Origin: Blastococcus saxobsidens
GTDB lineage: Bacteria > Actinomycetota > Actinomycetes > Mycobacteriales > Geodermatophilaceae
Reading direction: 5' to 3'
Length of the DNA: 64,000 nt
Assembly (NCBI RefSeq): GCF_002938435.1
Contig: NZ_POQT01000008.1
Span: forward strand, 96,040-160,039
The notes under the pieces were generated by a model. It made no database searches, had not been told where the DNA came from, and saw only the letters and a list, made by a program, of their open reading frames with translations. Both the position numbers and the translations under genes were made by a program. Position 1 is the stretch's first letter, and each line of letters starts with the position of its first letter. Shown here one piece after another: positions 20,155 through 28,411 of the stretch.

Positions 20155-20192
20155 CGGAGGGGCGGCTAGTCCAAGGACGGGTCGCCCCTCCG
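20155..20192 (+). terminator. terminator of the liv-type operon
   Basis: CGGAGGGGCG (20155-20164) pairs perfectly with CGCCCCTCCG (20183-20192) around an 18-base loop, 14 bases after the livK stop. Confidence 0.7.
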
Positions 20193-20262
20193 TCCCGGCG
20201 CCCCGCCGGTGCGTCGGGGCACCCGGCAGGGGGACGTCGGCGTACCGGAAGGGTCGCATCTG

Positions 20263-20292
20263 TTGAGATCCCCGGCCCGCGGTCCCTACGGT
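20263..20292 (+). promoter_or_regulatory. promoter of the first GntR gene, probably leaderless
   Basis: TTGAGA (20263-20268), an 18-base spacer and TACGGT (20287-20292) would start transcription at about 20299, which is the G of the preferred GTG start. This decides the start in favour of 20299 and implies a leaderless mRNA. Confidence 0.5.
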
Positions 20293-20298
20293 GGGCCG

Positions 20299-20976
20299 GT
20301 GGCGCACACGACGGGGGAGAGCGCACACCTGCTCCGCGGCGCGCACGCCAAGCGCCTCGCCGAGCAGCGGCTGCGCGAGGAGATCGTGCGCGGGGTCGTC
20401 GTCCCGGGGCAGTGGCTGGTCGAGCCCGAGCTGGGGGAGCGGTACGGCGTGACCCGCAACAGCGCCCGGCTCGCCCTGGACGTGCTGATCACCGAGGGCC
20501 TGGTCGAGCGGATCCCGAACCGCGGGGCGCGGGTCCGGGTCGTCTCCACCGCCGAGGCGGTGGCCGTCCTGGAGTGCCGGCAGGTCCTCGACGGGCTGCT
20601 CGCCCGCAAGGCGGCGCAGCACGCGACCGCCGGCCGGACCGACTCCCTGCGCGACAACCTCCGGCGGATGCGTCGGGCCGGGGCCGAGCAGGAGCTGCTC
20701 GAGTACTCGGCGCTGGTGCGGGAGCACCACCGGCTCCTGCGGGAGCTGGCGTCCCAGCCCAGGGCGTCGGCGCTGGTCGAGCAGTTGGAAGGGCGGATGG
20801 TGCGGCACGAGTTCCAGCTGCTGCTGCGTCCGGGGCAGGCCCGGCAGTCGCTCGCCGGGCTGACGCGCGTCGTCGACGCCGTCGTGGAGCGCGCGGCCGA
20901 CCGAGCCGAGTCCGCCGCCCGGGCGCACCTGCAGGACGTCATCGACGCACTGCTCCTTGAGCCGGCCGCGGCCTGA
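20299..20976 (+). CDS. GntR-family regulator, FCD/VanR type
   Basis: 225 residues. The N-terminal winged helix-turn-helix includes LREEIVRGVVVPGQWLVEPE and VERIPNRGARVRVVS; the C-terminal all-helical FCD domain binds small acids in relatives such as FadR and VanR. No ribosome binding site precedes the GTG, in line with a leaderless transcript; an in-frame start at 20209 would add a non-conserved tail. It is a clear paralogue of the regulator at 21102 (VERIPN-GARVR and GLLARKAA shared), so the pair is probably a tandem duplication that has diverged in ligand or target. Confidence 0.85.
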   Translation: MAHTTGESAHLLRGAHAKRLAEQRLREEIVRGVVVPGQWLVEPELGERYGVTRNSARLALDVLITEGLVERIPNRGARVRVVSTAEAVAVLECRQVLDGLLARKAAQHATAGRTDSLRDNLRRMRRAGAEQELLEYSALVREHHRLLRELASQPRASALVEQLEGRMVRHEFQLLLRPGQARQSLAGLTRVVDAVVERAADRAESAARAHLQDVIDALLLEPAAA

Positions 20977-21061
20977 TCCGGCCCCGCGTCGGAACGCCGG
21001 CGGTGGCGGTGCCCGCGGCGCCTCGCCCGTGCCGGCCGAGGGGCGCGACGATTGCATGCAG

Positions 21062-21095
21062 AATCGTTGGCAATCCCGCCCGGGTGGATTAACGT
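21062..21095 (+). promoter_or_regulatory. promoter/operator of the second GntR gene and gallate-type operon
   Basis: TTGGCA (21067-21072), a 17-base spacer and TAACGT (21090-21095) put the start of transcription at the ATG at 21102, so the message is leaderless. The -35 is covered by AATCGTTGGCAATC (21062-21075), almost identical to the block over the liv operon -35 at 15319-15332. This is what autoregulation by the downstream GntR protein would look like. Confidence 0.65.
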
Positions 21096-21101
21096 GCGCC
21101 C

Positions 21102-21752
21102 ATGGCGTCCGCGGCTCAGGAAATGGCGGAGCGCGCCCTCCGGGTCGCGATCTCCCGCGGTGACATGCCGCCCGGATACCGGCTGGTCGAGGCCGAGCTC
21201 GTCACCCTGACCGGCGTCAGCCGCAGTGCCGTGCGGCAGGCGATCGACGTGCTGGCCGCGGAGGGTCTCGTCGAGCGGATCCCGAACAAGGGGGCGCGGG
21301 TACGGATCGTCTCCGCCGAGGAGGCCATCGAGATCACCGAGTGCCGGCTCCCGCTCGAGGGCCTGCTGGCCCGCAAGGCGGCCGAGCGGATCACCGACGC
21401 CGAGGTCGACCGGCTCCGCGCCCACCTGCACACGATGACGGCGGCGGTCGACTCCGGCGACGTCCAGAAGTACTCGCAGCTCATCCAGCAGCTGTACGGC
21501 ATGGTCGCCGAGGCTGCCCGCCACCCGATCGCGGCGGACATGGTCGGCCGGCTGCAGGCGCAGCTGGTCCGCCACCAGTTCCGGCTCTCGCTGCGGCCCG
21601 GCCGTCCCCGGGTGAGCCTCGGCGGGCTCACCGCCCTGGTCGACGCGATCTCCGCCCGCGATCCCGAGCGGGCCGAGGCCGCGGTAGCCGCCCACCTCGG
21701 CAGCGTCATCGCCGCGCTGTCCGAGCCCCACCCGTCCGGAGGAGCAGCATGA
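21102..21752 (+). CDS. GntR-family regulator, FCD type, of the gallate-type operon
   Basis: 216 residues. The DNA-binding part has LRVAISRGDMPPGYRLVEAELV and VSRSAVRQAIDVLAAEGLVERIP, and the FCD ligand domain fills the rest. Its stop overlaps the aldolase start as ATGA, so it is translated together with the catabolic genes and should respond to an intermediate of that route. The promoter block shared with the liv operon suggests it controls uptake as well as breakdown. Confidence 0.88.
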   Translation: MASAAQEMAERALRVAISRGDMPPGYRLVEAELVTLTGVSRSAVRQAIDVLAAEGLVERIPNKGARVRIVSAEEAIEITECRLPLEGLLARKAAERITDAEVDRLRAHLHTMTAAVDSGDVQKYSQLIQQLYGMVAEAARHPIAADMVGRLQAQLVRHQFRLSLRPGRPRVSLGGLTALVDAISARDPERAEAAVAAHLGSVIAALSEPHPSGGAA

Positions 21753-22453
21753 GGAACGTCGTCGTCACCGATCCGCCGCGTGCGGACGTCGGAGATGCCC
21801 AGCAGCTCGGCGAGTACGGCGTCGCCACCGTCCACGAGGCGCTGGGCCGGGTCGGCTACCTGGGGCCCGAGTTCCGCCCGGCATGGTCCGGTGCGCGGAT
21901 CGGCGGCACCGCGGTCACCGTCCTCTGCTGGCCCGGCGACAACCTCATGATCCACGTGGCGGTGGAGCAGTGCCGGCCGGGCGACGTGCTCGTCGTCGCC
22001 ACCAACTCCCCGTCCAGCGACGGGTTGTTCGGCGAGCTGTTCGCCACCGCCCTGGCCCAGCGCGGGGTGCGCGGCGTGGTGCTGGCCAGCGGCGTGCGCG
22101 ACGTCGCCGAGCTGCGCGAGATGGGCTTCCCGGCCTGGTCGCGGGCGGTGAGCGCCCAGGGCTCGGTGAAGGCCACGGCCGGCGCGGTGAACGTGCCGGT
22201 GGTCGTCGGCGGCCAGACGGTCCACCCGGGCGACGTCGTGGTCGCCGACGACGACGGCGTGATGGTGGTGCCCCGCGCCGACGTGCCGCGCGCGCTCACC
22301 TCGTCGCAGGCTCGGCTGGACAAGGAGGCCGCCAGCCGCGCCGCCTTCCAGGCGGGCGAGCTCGGGCTGGACCGCTACGGCCTGCGCGACCGCCTCGCGG
22401 ACTTCGGCATCGAGTACGTGCCGTACGAGAAGTACGCGGAGGGAGAGAGGTGA
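21749..22453 (+). CDS. ligK: 4-carboxy-4-hydroxy-2-oxoadipate aldolase (LigK/GalC, RraA fold)
   Basis: 234 residues with the RraA/HMG-aldolase fold. The conserved SGVRDVAELREMGFPAWSR carries the Arg-Asp pair that in HMG/CHA aldolases binds pyruvate and the divalent metal; GDVLVVATN precedes it. The family splits 4-carboxy-4-hydroxy-2-oxoadipate to pyruvate and oxaloacetate, the last step of gallate and protocatechuate 4,5-cleavage. Neighbours LigU and LigJ make this role much more likely than an RNase E inhibitor (RraA). The ATG follows GGAGGAGCAGC. Confidence 0.85.
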   Translation: MRNVVVTDPPRADVGDAQQLGEYGVATVHEALGRVGYLGPEFRPAWSGARIGGTAVTVLCWPGDNLMIHVAVEQCRPGDVLVVATNSPSSDGLFGELFATALAQRGVRGVVLASGVRDVAELREMGFPAWSRAVSAQGSVKATAGAVNVPVVVGGQTVHPGDVVVADDDGVMVVPRADVPRALTSSQARLDKEAASRAAFQAGELGLDRYGLRDRLADFGIEYVPYEKYAEGER

Positions 22454-23526
22454 GCTACGACGACGGCGGCGTCCGCTGCACGATGCTGCGCGCCGGTACC
22501 TCCCGCGGCCTGTACTTCGAGGCGGAGCACCTGCCGGCCGACCCGGCCGAGCGCGACGACCTGCTGCTGCGGCTCATGGGCACGCCCGACCCGCGGCAGA
22601 TCGACGGCCTCGGCGGCGGCACCACGCTCACCAGCAAGGTCGCGGTGGTCTCCCGGTCCGAGGACCCGGAGGTCGACGTCGACTACCTGTTCCTCCAGCT
22701 CGGCGTCGACGAGGCGACGGTCAGCGACCGGCAGAACTGCGGCAACATCCTGGCCGGGGTGGGGCCCTTCGCCGTCGAGCGCGGCCTGGTCCCGGCCGCC
22801 GGCGACGAGACCAGCGTGCGCATCCGGATGGTCAACTCCGGGAGCGTCGCCGTCGCCACCTTCCCGACGCCGGAGGGCCGGGTCGAGTACCGCGGCGACG
22901 TGGCGATCGCCGGGGTGCCCGGCACGGCGGCGCCGGTGGTGCTGGGCTTCACCGACACGGAGGGTTCGGCGACCGGGGCGCTGCTGCCCACCGGGCACGT
23001 CCGCGACACCGTCGAGGGCATCGAGGTCACCTGCGTCGACAACGGCATGCCCGTCGTCCTCGCCCTCGCCGAGGCGTTCGGGCTGACCGGCTACGAGTCG
23101 CACGAGGAGCTGGCCGCCGACGCGGCCCTGCTCGAGCGGGTCGACACCTTCCGCCGCAAGGCCGCCCAGCTGATGGGCATGGGCGACGTCGCCACCGCGT
23201 CGGTGCCCAAGACCGTGCTGCTGGCCGCGCCCCGCGACGGCGGGCAGGTGTGCACCCGCTCCTTCATCCCGGTCCAGCCGCACTCCTCGATCGGCGTGCT
23301 CGGCGCGGTCAGCGTGGTCACCGGGATGCGCCTGCCCGGCGCGGTCGGCCACGAGCTGACCAGCGCCTGGCCGACGGACACCTCGCAGGTCGACGTCGAG
23401 CACCCGACGGGGCACCTGCTCGTCGACGTCGTCGTCGACGCCTCGACCACACCGCCGCGCGCCGTCCGGTCCGCGGTCGTGCGCACCGCCCGCAAGCTCT
23501 TCGACGGGACAGCGTTCCCGCGCTGA
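22450..23526 (+). CDS. ligU: 4-oxalomesaconate tautomerase (LigU/GalD, PrpF family)
   Basis: 358 residues of the PrpF/DAP-epimerase-like fold. It starts VRCTMLRAGTSRGLYF. The two catalytic residues of the family are visible: Lys in LTSKVAVVS and Cys in RQNCGNILAG. LigU/GalD isomerises 4-oxalomesaconate between enol/keto or double-bond isomers before hydration. PrpF (aconitate isomerase) is the alternative, but the aldolase and LigJ neighbours favour LigU. The GTG start overlaps the aldolase stop as GTGA. An 85-base gap with a small GC hairpin follows. Confidence 0.85.
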   Translation: MSYDDGGVRCTMLRAGTSRGLYFEAEHLPADPAERDDLLLRLMGTPDPRQIDGLGGGTTLTSKVAVVSRSEDPEVDVDYLFLQLGVDEATVSDRQNCGNILAGVGPFAVERGLVPAAGDETSVRIRMVNSGSVAVATFPTPEGRVEYRGDVAIAGVPGTAAPVVLGFTDTEGSATGALLPTGHVRDTVEGIEVTCVDNGMPVVLALAEAFGLTGYESHEELAADAALLERVDTFRRKAAQLMGMGDVATASVPKTVLLAAPRDGGQVCTRSFIPVQPHSSIGVLGAVSVVTGMRLPGAVGHELTSAWPTDTSQVDVEHPTGHLLVDVVVDASTTPPRAVRSAVVRTARKLFDGTAFPR

Positions 23527-23611
23527 GGAGACACCCCGTCCCCTCGCGGGGCCGGGACGAGCCTCCGGACGACGCCACCGAACCTTCCGCCCCCGACTCC
23601 TAGGAGTGCCC

Positions 23612-24568
23612 GTGCCACCCCTGCACGACATCGCGCACCTCGCCCACATCGAGCTGCTCACGCACAAGCCGGAGGAGAGCCTCGACTTCTTCGTGCGGTA
23701 CCTGGGGATGACCGAGAACGGCTCCTCCGGCGACTCGGTGTTCCTGCGCGCCTGGGACGACTACGAGAACACCACCATCAAGCTCACCGCCGCCCCGCAG
23801 CCGGGCGTGGGTCGCACGAACTTCCGGGCCAGCACGCCCGAGGCCCTCCAGCGCCGGGTGGCGGCCATCGAAGCGACCGGCCTCGGCAGGGGCTGGCAGG
23901 ACGGCGACCCCGGCTACGGGCCGGTCTACGTCTTCACCGACCCCGACGGCCACGAGATGGGCGTCTACTACGAGACCGAGTGGTACCGGCCGGAGGGTGA
24001 CCTCAAGCCGGCGCTGAAGAACCAGGCGCAGGCCTACCCCGGCCGCGGGGTCGGCGTCCGCCGGATCGACCACATCAACTACCTCGGTGTGAACCCGAAG
24101 GAGAACCGCGACTTCTTCGTCGACACCCTCGGCGCGATGACCACCGAGCAGATCGTGCTCGACAGCGGTGAGATCGCCGGCACCTGGACCACGTTCACCA
24201 ACCAGGGCTACAACGCGGTCTGGACCAAGGACCGGACCGGTACCTCGGGCCGGCTGCACCACATCTCCTTCGCAGTCGACAGCCGGGACGACATCATCCG
24301 GGCCGCCGACCTGGCCCTGGAGCACGGCGTCCACATCGAGACCGGACCGCACAAGCACACCATCCAGCAGAGCTTCTTCCTCTACGTCTGGGAGCCGGCC
24401 GGCAACCGGATCGAGCTGGACAACCCCGCCGCCCGGCTGGTGCTCGCGCCGGACTGGCAGCCGGTCGACTGGTCGGAGGCCGAGCGGGCCAAGGGCCAGG
24501 CCTGGGGCCTGCAGACCATCTCCACGTTCCACACCCACGGCACGCCGCCGGTCGAGGGCCAGGAGTGA
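23612..24568 (+). CDS. VOC-family extradiol ring-cleavage dioxygenase (catechol 2,3-dioxygenase type)
   Basis: 318 residues with two VOC domains. The C-terminal domain carries a plausible Fe(II) triad: His in RRIDHINYL, His in LHHISFAVD and Glu in NRIELDN. The GTG at 23612 was chosen because AGGAG lies 5 bases upstream; the GTG at 23606 overlaps that site. Standing between LigU and LigJ genes, it occupies the place where a class III (LigAB/GalA-type) enzyme would be expected, so it is the best candidate for cleaving gallate, 3-O-methylgallate or protocatechuate. Its substrate is inferred from context only. Confidence 0.85.
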   Translation: MPPLHDIAHLAHIELLTHKPEESLDFFVRYLGMTENGSSGDSVFLRAWDDYENTTIKLTAAPQPGVGRTNFRASTPEALQRRVAAIEATGLGRGWQDGDPGYGPVYVFTDPDGHEMGVYYETEWYRPEGDLKPALKNQAQAYPGRGVGVRRIDHINYLGVNPKENRDFFVDTLGAMTTEQIVLDSGEIAGTWTTFTNQGYNAVWTKDRTGTSGRLHHISFAVDSRDDIIRAADLALEHGVHIETGPHKHTIQQSFFLYVWEPAGNRIELDNPAARLVLAPDWQPVDWSEAERAKGQAWGLQTISTFHTHGTPPVEGQE

Positions 24569-25350
24569 CCCCGGTCGTCGCCGTCCTCGGGCTGGGCGAG
24601 GCCGGGTCGGAGATCGCCCGCGACCTGGTCGCCGTGGGCGCGGACGTCCGGGGGTACGACCCGCTGGGCCTGACCGTGGACGGCGTCGCCCGCTGCGGTT
24701 CCGAGGCGGAGGCGGTGGCCGGCGCCGACGTCGTCCTCAGCGTCAACAGCTCGCACGACGCCATGACGGCGCTGGAGAACGCACTGACCGGGCTGCGCCC
24801 GGACACCCTGTGGGCCGACCTGAACACCGCGAGCCCCGGGGCCAAGGTCGCCCTGGCGGAGCGGGCCGCGGCGCACGACGTGCGGGTGGTCGACGTCGCC
24901 CTCATGTCGCCGGTGCCGGACAAGGGCCTGCGCACGCCGATGCTCGTCTGCGGCGACGGCGCCGGCCGGTTCCTCGAGCTGCTCTCCGGGCTGGGCGCCG
25001 AGGTGACCCTGCAGGACGGTCCGGTCGGGACGGCGATCTCCCGCAAGCTGCTGCGCAGCGTCTTCTACAAGGGCCTGGCCGCAGCCGTGGTCGAGGCGCT
25101 GCGCGGCGCCGAGGCGGCCGGCTGCGCCGACTGGCTGCGCGGCAACATCGCCGCCGAGCTGGCCGGGTTCGACGAGCGCACGCTGGACCGGCTCGTCGAC
25201 GGCACCTACACGCACGCCGGGCGACGGGCCGACGAGATGGCCGCGGCCACCGAGCAGCTGCAGGAGCTGGGGGTGCCCGCCCGCGTCGCCCCCGCCGCCC
25301 GCGACCTCCTGGTCGAGCTCCGGGACGCCGCCGACAAGGGGACGACGTGA
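24565..25350 (+). CDS. NAD(P)-dependent dehydrogenase of the hydroxyisobutyrate family with DUF1932 domain
   Basis: 261 residues. The Rossmann motif GLGEAGSEIARDL opens the protein, and a DUF1932-type helical domain (about 165-240) follows. A lysine in AISRKLLRSVFYKG sits where beta-hydroxyacid dehydrogenases have the catalytic Lys. GTG overlaps the dioxygenase stop as GTGA. In protocatechuate 4,5-cleavage a dehydrogenase oxidises the ring-cleavage semialdehyde (LigC, a different family). This protein could fill that step or reduce an oxo acid. I cannot choose between these from sequence. Confidence 0.8.
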   Translation: MTPVVAVLGLGEAGSEIARDLVAVGADVRGYDPLGLTVDGVARCGSEAEAVAGADVVLSVNSSHDAMTALENALTGLRPDTLWADLNTASPGAKVALAERAAAHDVRVVDVALMSPVPDKGLRTPMLVCGDGAGRFLELLSGLGAEVTLQDGPVGTAISRKLLRSVFYKGLAAAVVEALRGAEAAGCADWLRGNIAAELAGFDERTLDRLVDGTYTHAGRRADEMAAATEQLQELGVPARVAPAARDLLVELRDAADKGTT

Positions 25351-26366
25351 TCATCGACTGCCACGGGCACTACACGACCGCCCCCGCCGCGCACACCGCG
25401 TGGCGCGAGGAGCAGGTGTCGGCGTGGAAGGCGGGGACCACGCCGCCGGCGTACCCGTCGATCAGCGACGACGAGATCCGGGAGACGATCGAGACCAGTC
25501 AGCTGCGGCTGATGGACGAGCGCGGCATCGACGTCACGCTCTTCTCGCCCCGCGCCTCGGCGATGGCCCACCACGTCGGCGACGCGGCGGTCAGCCTGGA
25601 GTGGGCCCGCCGGTGCAACGACCTCGTCCACCGGGTCACCACGCTGTTCCCCGACCGCTTCGTCGGCGTCGCGCAGCTGCCCCAGTCCCCGGGCACGGGC
25701 ATCACCGGGTCGATCGACGAGCTGCGCCGCTGCGTGGAGCAGCTCGGCTTCGTCGGCTGCAACCTCAACCCCGACCCCAGCGGTGGCCACTGGACGTCGC
25801 CGGCGCTGACCGACCGGAGCTGGTACCCGTTCTACGAGGCCATGGTCGAGCTCGACGTGCCGGCGATGGTGCACGTCTCGGCGTCGGCCACCCCGGTCTT
25901 CCACGCGACCGGTGCGTACTACATCAACGCCGACACCACCGCGTTCATGCAGCTGCTCCAGGGCGACCTGTTCACCGATCTCCCGGACCTGCGCCTGGTG
26001 ATCCCGCACGGTGGGGGAGCGGTGCCCTACCACTGGGGCCGGTACCGGGGGCTGGCCGACATGCTCGGGCGGCCGCCGGTGGAGACCAACGTCATGGGCA
26101 ACGTCTTCTTCGACACCTGCGTCTACCACCAGCCGGGCCTGGACCTGCTGCTGGACGTGGTCGACACCCGCAACGTCCTGTTCGGGTCGGAGATGGTCGG
26201 GGCCGTGCGCGGCGTCGACGAGCGCACCGGGCACCACTACGACGACACCCGCCGGTACGTGGAGGCCGCGTTCGAGAGGGGGGCGCTGGACGAGGAGTCC
26301 CGCGCCGCCGTCTTCGAGCACAACGTCAGGCGGGTCTACCCCCGGCTCGCCGCCGCGCTCGACTGA
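25347..26366 (+). CDS. ligJ: 4-oxalomesaconate hydratase (LigJ, amidohydrolase-2 family)
   Basis: 339 residues. The N-terminus IIDCHGHYTTAP is the LigJ signature with the metal-binding HxH. Further metal or substrate ligands appear in MVHVSA, IPHGGGAVPYHWGRYRG and NVLFGSEMVGA. LigJ hydrates 4-oxalomesaconate to 4-carboxy-4-hydroxy-2-oxoadipate, feeding the LigK aldolase at the head of this operon. The GTG overlaps the upstream stop as GTGA. A related decarboxylase of the amidohydrolase-2 family is the alternative, but the HGHYT start argues for LigJ. Confidence 0.85.
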   Translation: MIIDCHGHYTTAPAAHTAWREEQVSAWKAGTTPPAYPSISDDEIRETIETSQLRLMDERGIDVTLFSPRASAMAHHVGDAAVSLEWARRCNDLVHRVTTLFPDRFVGVAQLPQSPGTGITGSIDELRRCVEQLGFVGCNLNPDPSGGHWTSPALTDRSWYPFYEAMVELDVPAMVHVSASATPVFHATGAYYINADTTAFMQLLQGDLFTDLPDLRLVIPHGGGAVPYHWGRYRGLADMLGRPPVETNVMGNVFFDTCVYHQPGLDLLLDVVDTRNVLFGSEMVGAVRGVDERTGHHYDDTRRYVEAAFERGALDEESRAAVFEHNVRRVYPRLAAALD

Positions 26367-26685
26367 CGCCGGCCCCCAGGGGTCCGGCAGCTCGTCGTGA
26401 CGGTCGTCGAGCGGGCCCGTATCGCGGGCAGCTGCCCGGTGCGGTTCGGTGGCGGCCCGGCTGCCGGTCCGGCACAGAATGGCTCCCCGTCGGCGTCCGA
26501 CAGGACGGTGGGGAGTTGGCCACCCGTCCGAGACAGATGTCGCAGGCGGCATGGGCTATCACGCCCTGTGACCTGGAACACCCCCGTATGAGGATGGCGT
26601 CGCCGGTGGCGAAGCGCCGGCATCGCACAGTCGTTCGGCCGGATGCCGGGCGGCCGGCTGCACCGAACCTGAGGAGACAACGCCC
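26367..26685. other. 319-base intergenic region before the tannase gene
   Basis: It begins with a short hairpin (26368-26388, GCCGG and CCCC against GGGG and CCGGC with bulges) that may end the LigJ operon. It ends with GAGGAGACAACGCCC, the ribosome binding site of the tannase gene. I find no repeat, no tRNA and no coding frame with a plausible start. A tannase promoter must lie here but no convincing -35/-10 pair stands out. Confidence 0.5.
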
Positions 26686-28287
26686 ATGCGGTCACGTCCA
26701 CGTCCGGGACATGCGCGCGCGACGCTCACCGTCCTTGCCACCACTGCGTCGAGTCTCGTGCTCCTCGCCCCGACCGCGCAGGCGGCACCCGGGGGGAAGA
26801 GCCCCCAGGCGCCCCACCCGGATCGGCCGGCGATCGCCTGCGAGGCGCTCAAGGCACGGGCCTTCGCGCCGGCGAACGCGACGGTCACGGAGGCGACGTC
26901 GGTCCCGGCGAGCAGCACGGCGCCGGCGACGTGCCAGGTCACCCTGACCGTCTCCGACCCGGAGGACGGCGGGAAGGTGACCGTCTGGGTGCACATGCCC
27001 GAGCGCACGTGGAACGGGCGGTACCAGGCCGTCGGGGGCGGCGGCTTCTCCGGCGGCGACCCCGGCCGCCTCGCCGGGGCGGTCCAGCAGGGCTACGCGG
27101 CCTCGGCCACCGACGCCGGGCACGTGGGCAGCTCCGGCACCTTCGGGCTGAACCCCGACGGCACCCCCAACCACACCGGCCGTGAGGACTTCGGCCACGA
27201 GGGCGTCCACGACATGGCCGTCGCCGCGAAGTCCGTCGTCACCACCTTCTACGGCCGGGCGCCGGAGTACTCGTACTGGAACGGCTGCTCCACCGGTGGC
27301 CGGCAGGGCCTCATGGAGGCCCAGAATTACCCGGACGACTTCGACGGCATCTTCGCGGGCGCGCCGGTCATCAACTTCCCGGAGATGCAGACCGGCCAGA
27401 TCTGGGGCCAGATCGTCATGCTCCAGGAGAACAACCCGGTCCCCGCCTGCAAGTTCGAGACCGCGCTGAAGGCCGCGGTCGCGGCCTGCGACACCGTCGG
27501 TGACGGCGTGGTGGACGGAGTCATCGGCGACCCCTTCGCCTGCGACTTCGACCTGACCACGCTCATCGGAACCGAGACGGCGTGCGGCACCATCACGGCG
27601 AAGGACGTCGCGGTCATGCAGCGCATCCACGAGGGGCCACGCGGCACCGACGGCCGCTTCCTCTGGTACGGCCTGCCCTACGGCGCCCCCTACGCGGGCC
27701 TGCACAACACCAAGCTGGACGACCAGGGCCAGCTCGTCGGGGACCCGTTCATCTACGACATCTGGTGGATCAGGTACTTCCTGACCGACGACCCGTCGTT
27801 CGACTGGCGGACCCTGGACTACGCGTCGTTCGAGGGGCTGTTCGACCTGGCCGTCGAGCGGTACGGCGACATGATGGGCGCCAGCGACACGGACCTCTCG
27901 GCGTTCCGCGACAGCGGCGGCAAGCTGCTCATGTGGCACGGCGCAGCCGACTTCGGCGTCACCGTCAAGGGCACGGTCGACTACTACGAGCGCCTGGAGG
28001 AGCGGTTCGGCGAGGGGACGGACGACTTCGCCCGGCTGTTCCTGGCGCCGGGCGTCGGCCACTGCAGCGGCGGGGCCGGACCTGAGCTGACCAACGGCTT
28101 CGGCGCCCTGGTCGAGTGGGTGGAGAACGGCACGGCACCGGCGACCCTCGACGCCGCCAAGGCCGGGGTGACCCGCCCGGTCTGCGCCTACCCGCTGGTG
28201 GCCGAGTGGACGGGTTTCGGCGACTGGAGGGACGGCAGCAACTTCGAGTGCGTCGCCGGCACCAGGATGGAGCTCCGCCAGCCCTGA
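26686..28287 (+). CDS. secreted tannase/feruloyl esterase family protein
   Basis: 533 residues. An N-terminal signal peptide (Arg-rich start, hydrophobic stretch, cut near AQAA) marks it as exported. The nucleophile Ser lies in YWNGCSTGGRQG and the acid/His part in MWHGAADFGV and APGVGHC; the Cys before Ser and the Cys after His form the disulfide of the CS-D-HC motif of this family. It hydrolyses galloyl or feruloyl esters outside the cell, releasing gallate or ferulate. Its place after the LigK-LigU-dioxygenase-LigJ operon suggests it supplies the ring substrate. GAGGAG lies 9 bases before the ATG. Confidence 0.9.
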   Translation: MRSRPRPGHARATLTVLATTASSLVLLAPTAQAAPGGKSPQAPHPDRPAIACEALKARAFAPANATVTEATSVPASSTAPATCQVTLTVSDPEDGGKVTVWVHMPERTWNGRYQAVGGGGFSGGDPGRLAGAVQQGYAASATDAGHVGSSGTFGLNPDGTPNHTGREDFGHEGVHDMAVAAKSVVTTFYGRAPEYSYWNGCSTGGRQGLMEAQNYPDDFDGIFAGAPVINFPEMQTGQIWGQIVMLQENNPVPACKFETALKAAVAACDTVGDGVVDGVIGDPFACDFDLTTLIGTETACGTITAKDVAVMQRIHEGPRGTDGRFLWYGLPYGAPYAGLHNTKLDDQGQLVGDPFIYDIWWIRYFLTDDPSFDWRTLDYASFEGLFDLAVERYGDMMGASDTDLSAFRDSGGKLLMWHGAADFGVTVKGTVDYYERLEERFGEGTDDFARLFLAPGVGHCSGGAGPELTNGFGALVEWVENGTAPATLDAAKAGVTRPVCAYPLVAEWTGFGDWRDGSNFECVAGTRMELRQP

Positions 28288-28308
28288 CGGTCCGAAGGTG
28301 AGACCGGG

Positions 28309-28342
28309 CCCGGCCACGGCAGCCACCGCTGCCGTGGCCGGG
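28309..28342 (+). terminator. terminator after the tannase gene
   Basis: A perfect 14-base stem, CCCGGCCACGGCAG (28309-28322) against CTGCCGTGGCCGGG (28329-28342), with a 6-base loop, 21 bases after the tannase stop. Confidence 0.85.
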
Positions 28343-28411
28343 TACCGGCGCGCCGGGCAGCATGTCCGCATGCCGCTGCGGGCGCGGCTGCCGATACCGA
28401 AGGAGGATGCG

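Noticed and set aside
23606..24568. GTG at 23606 as the start of the VOC dioxygenase gene
   Set aside because: It overlaps the AGGAG ribosome binding site that is correctly spaced for the GTG at 23612.
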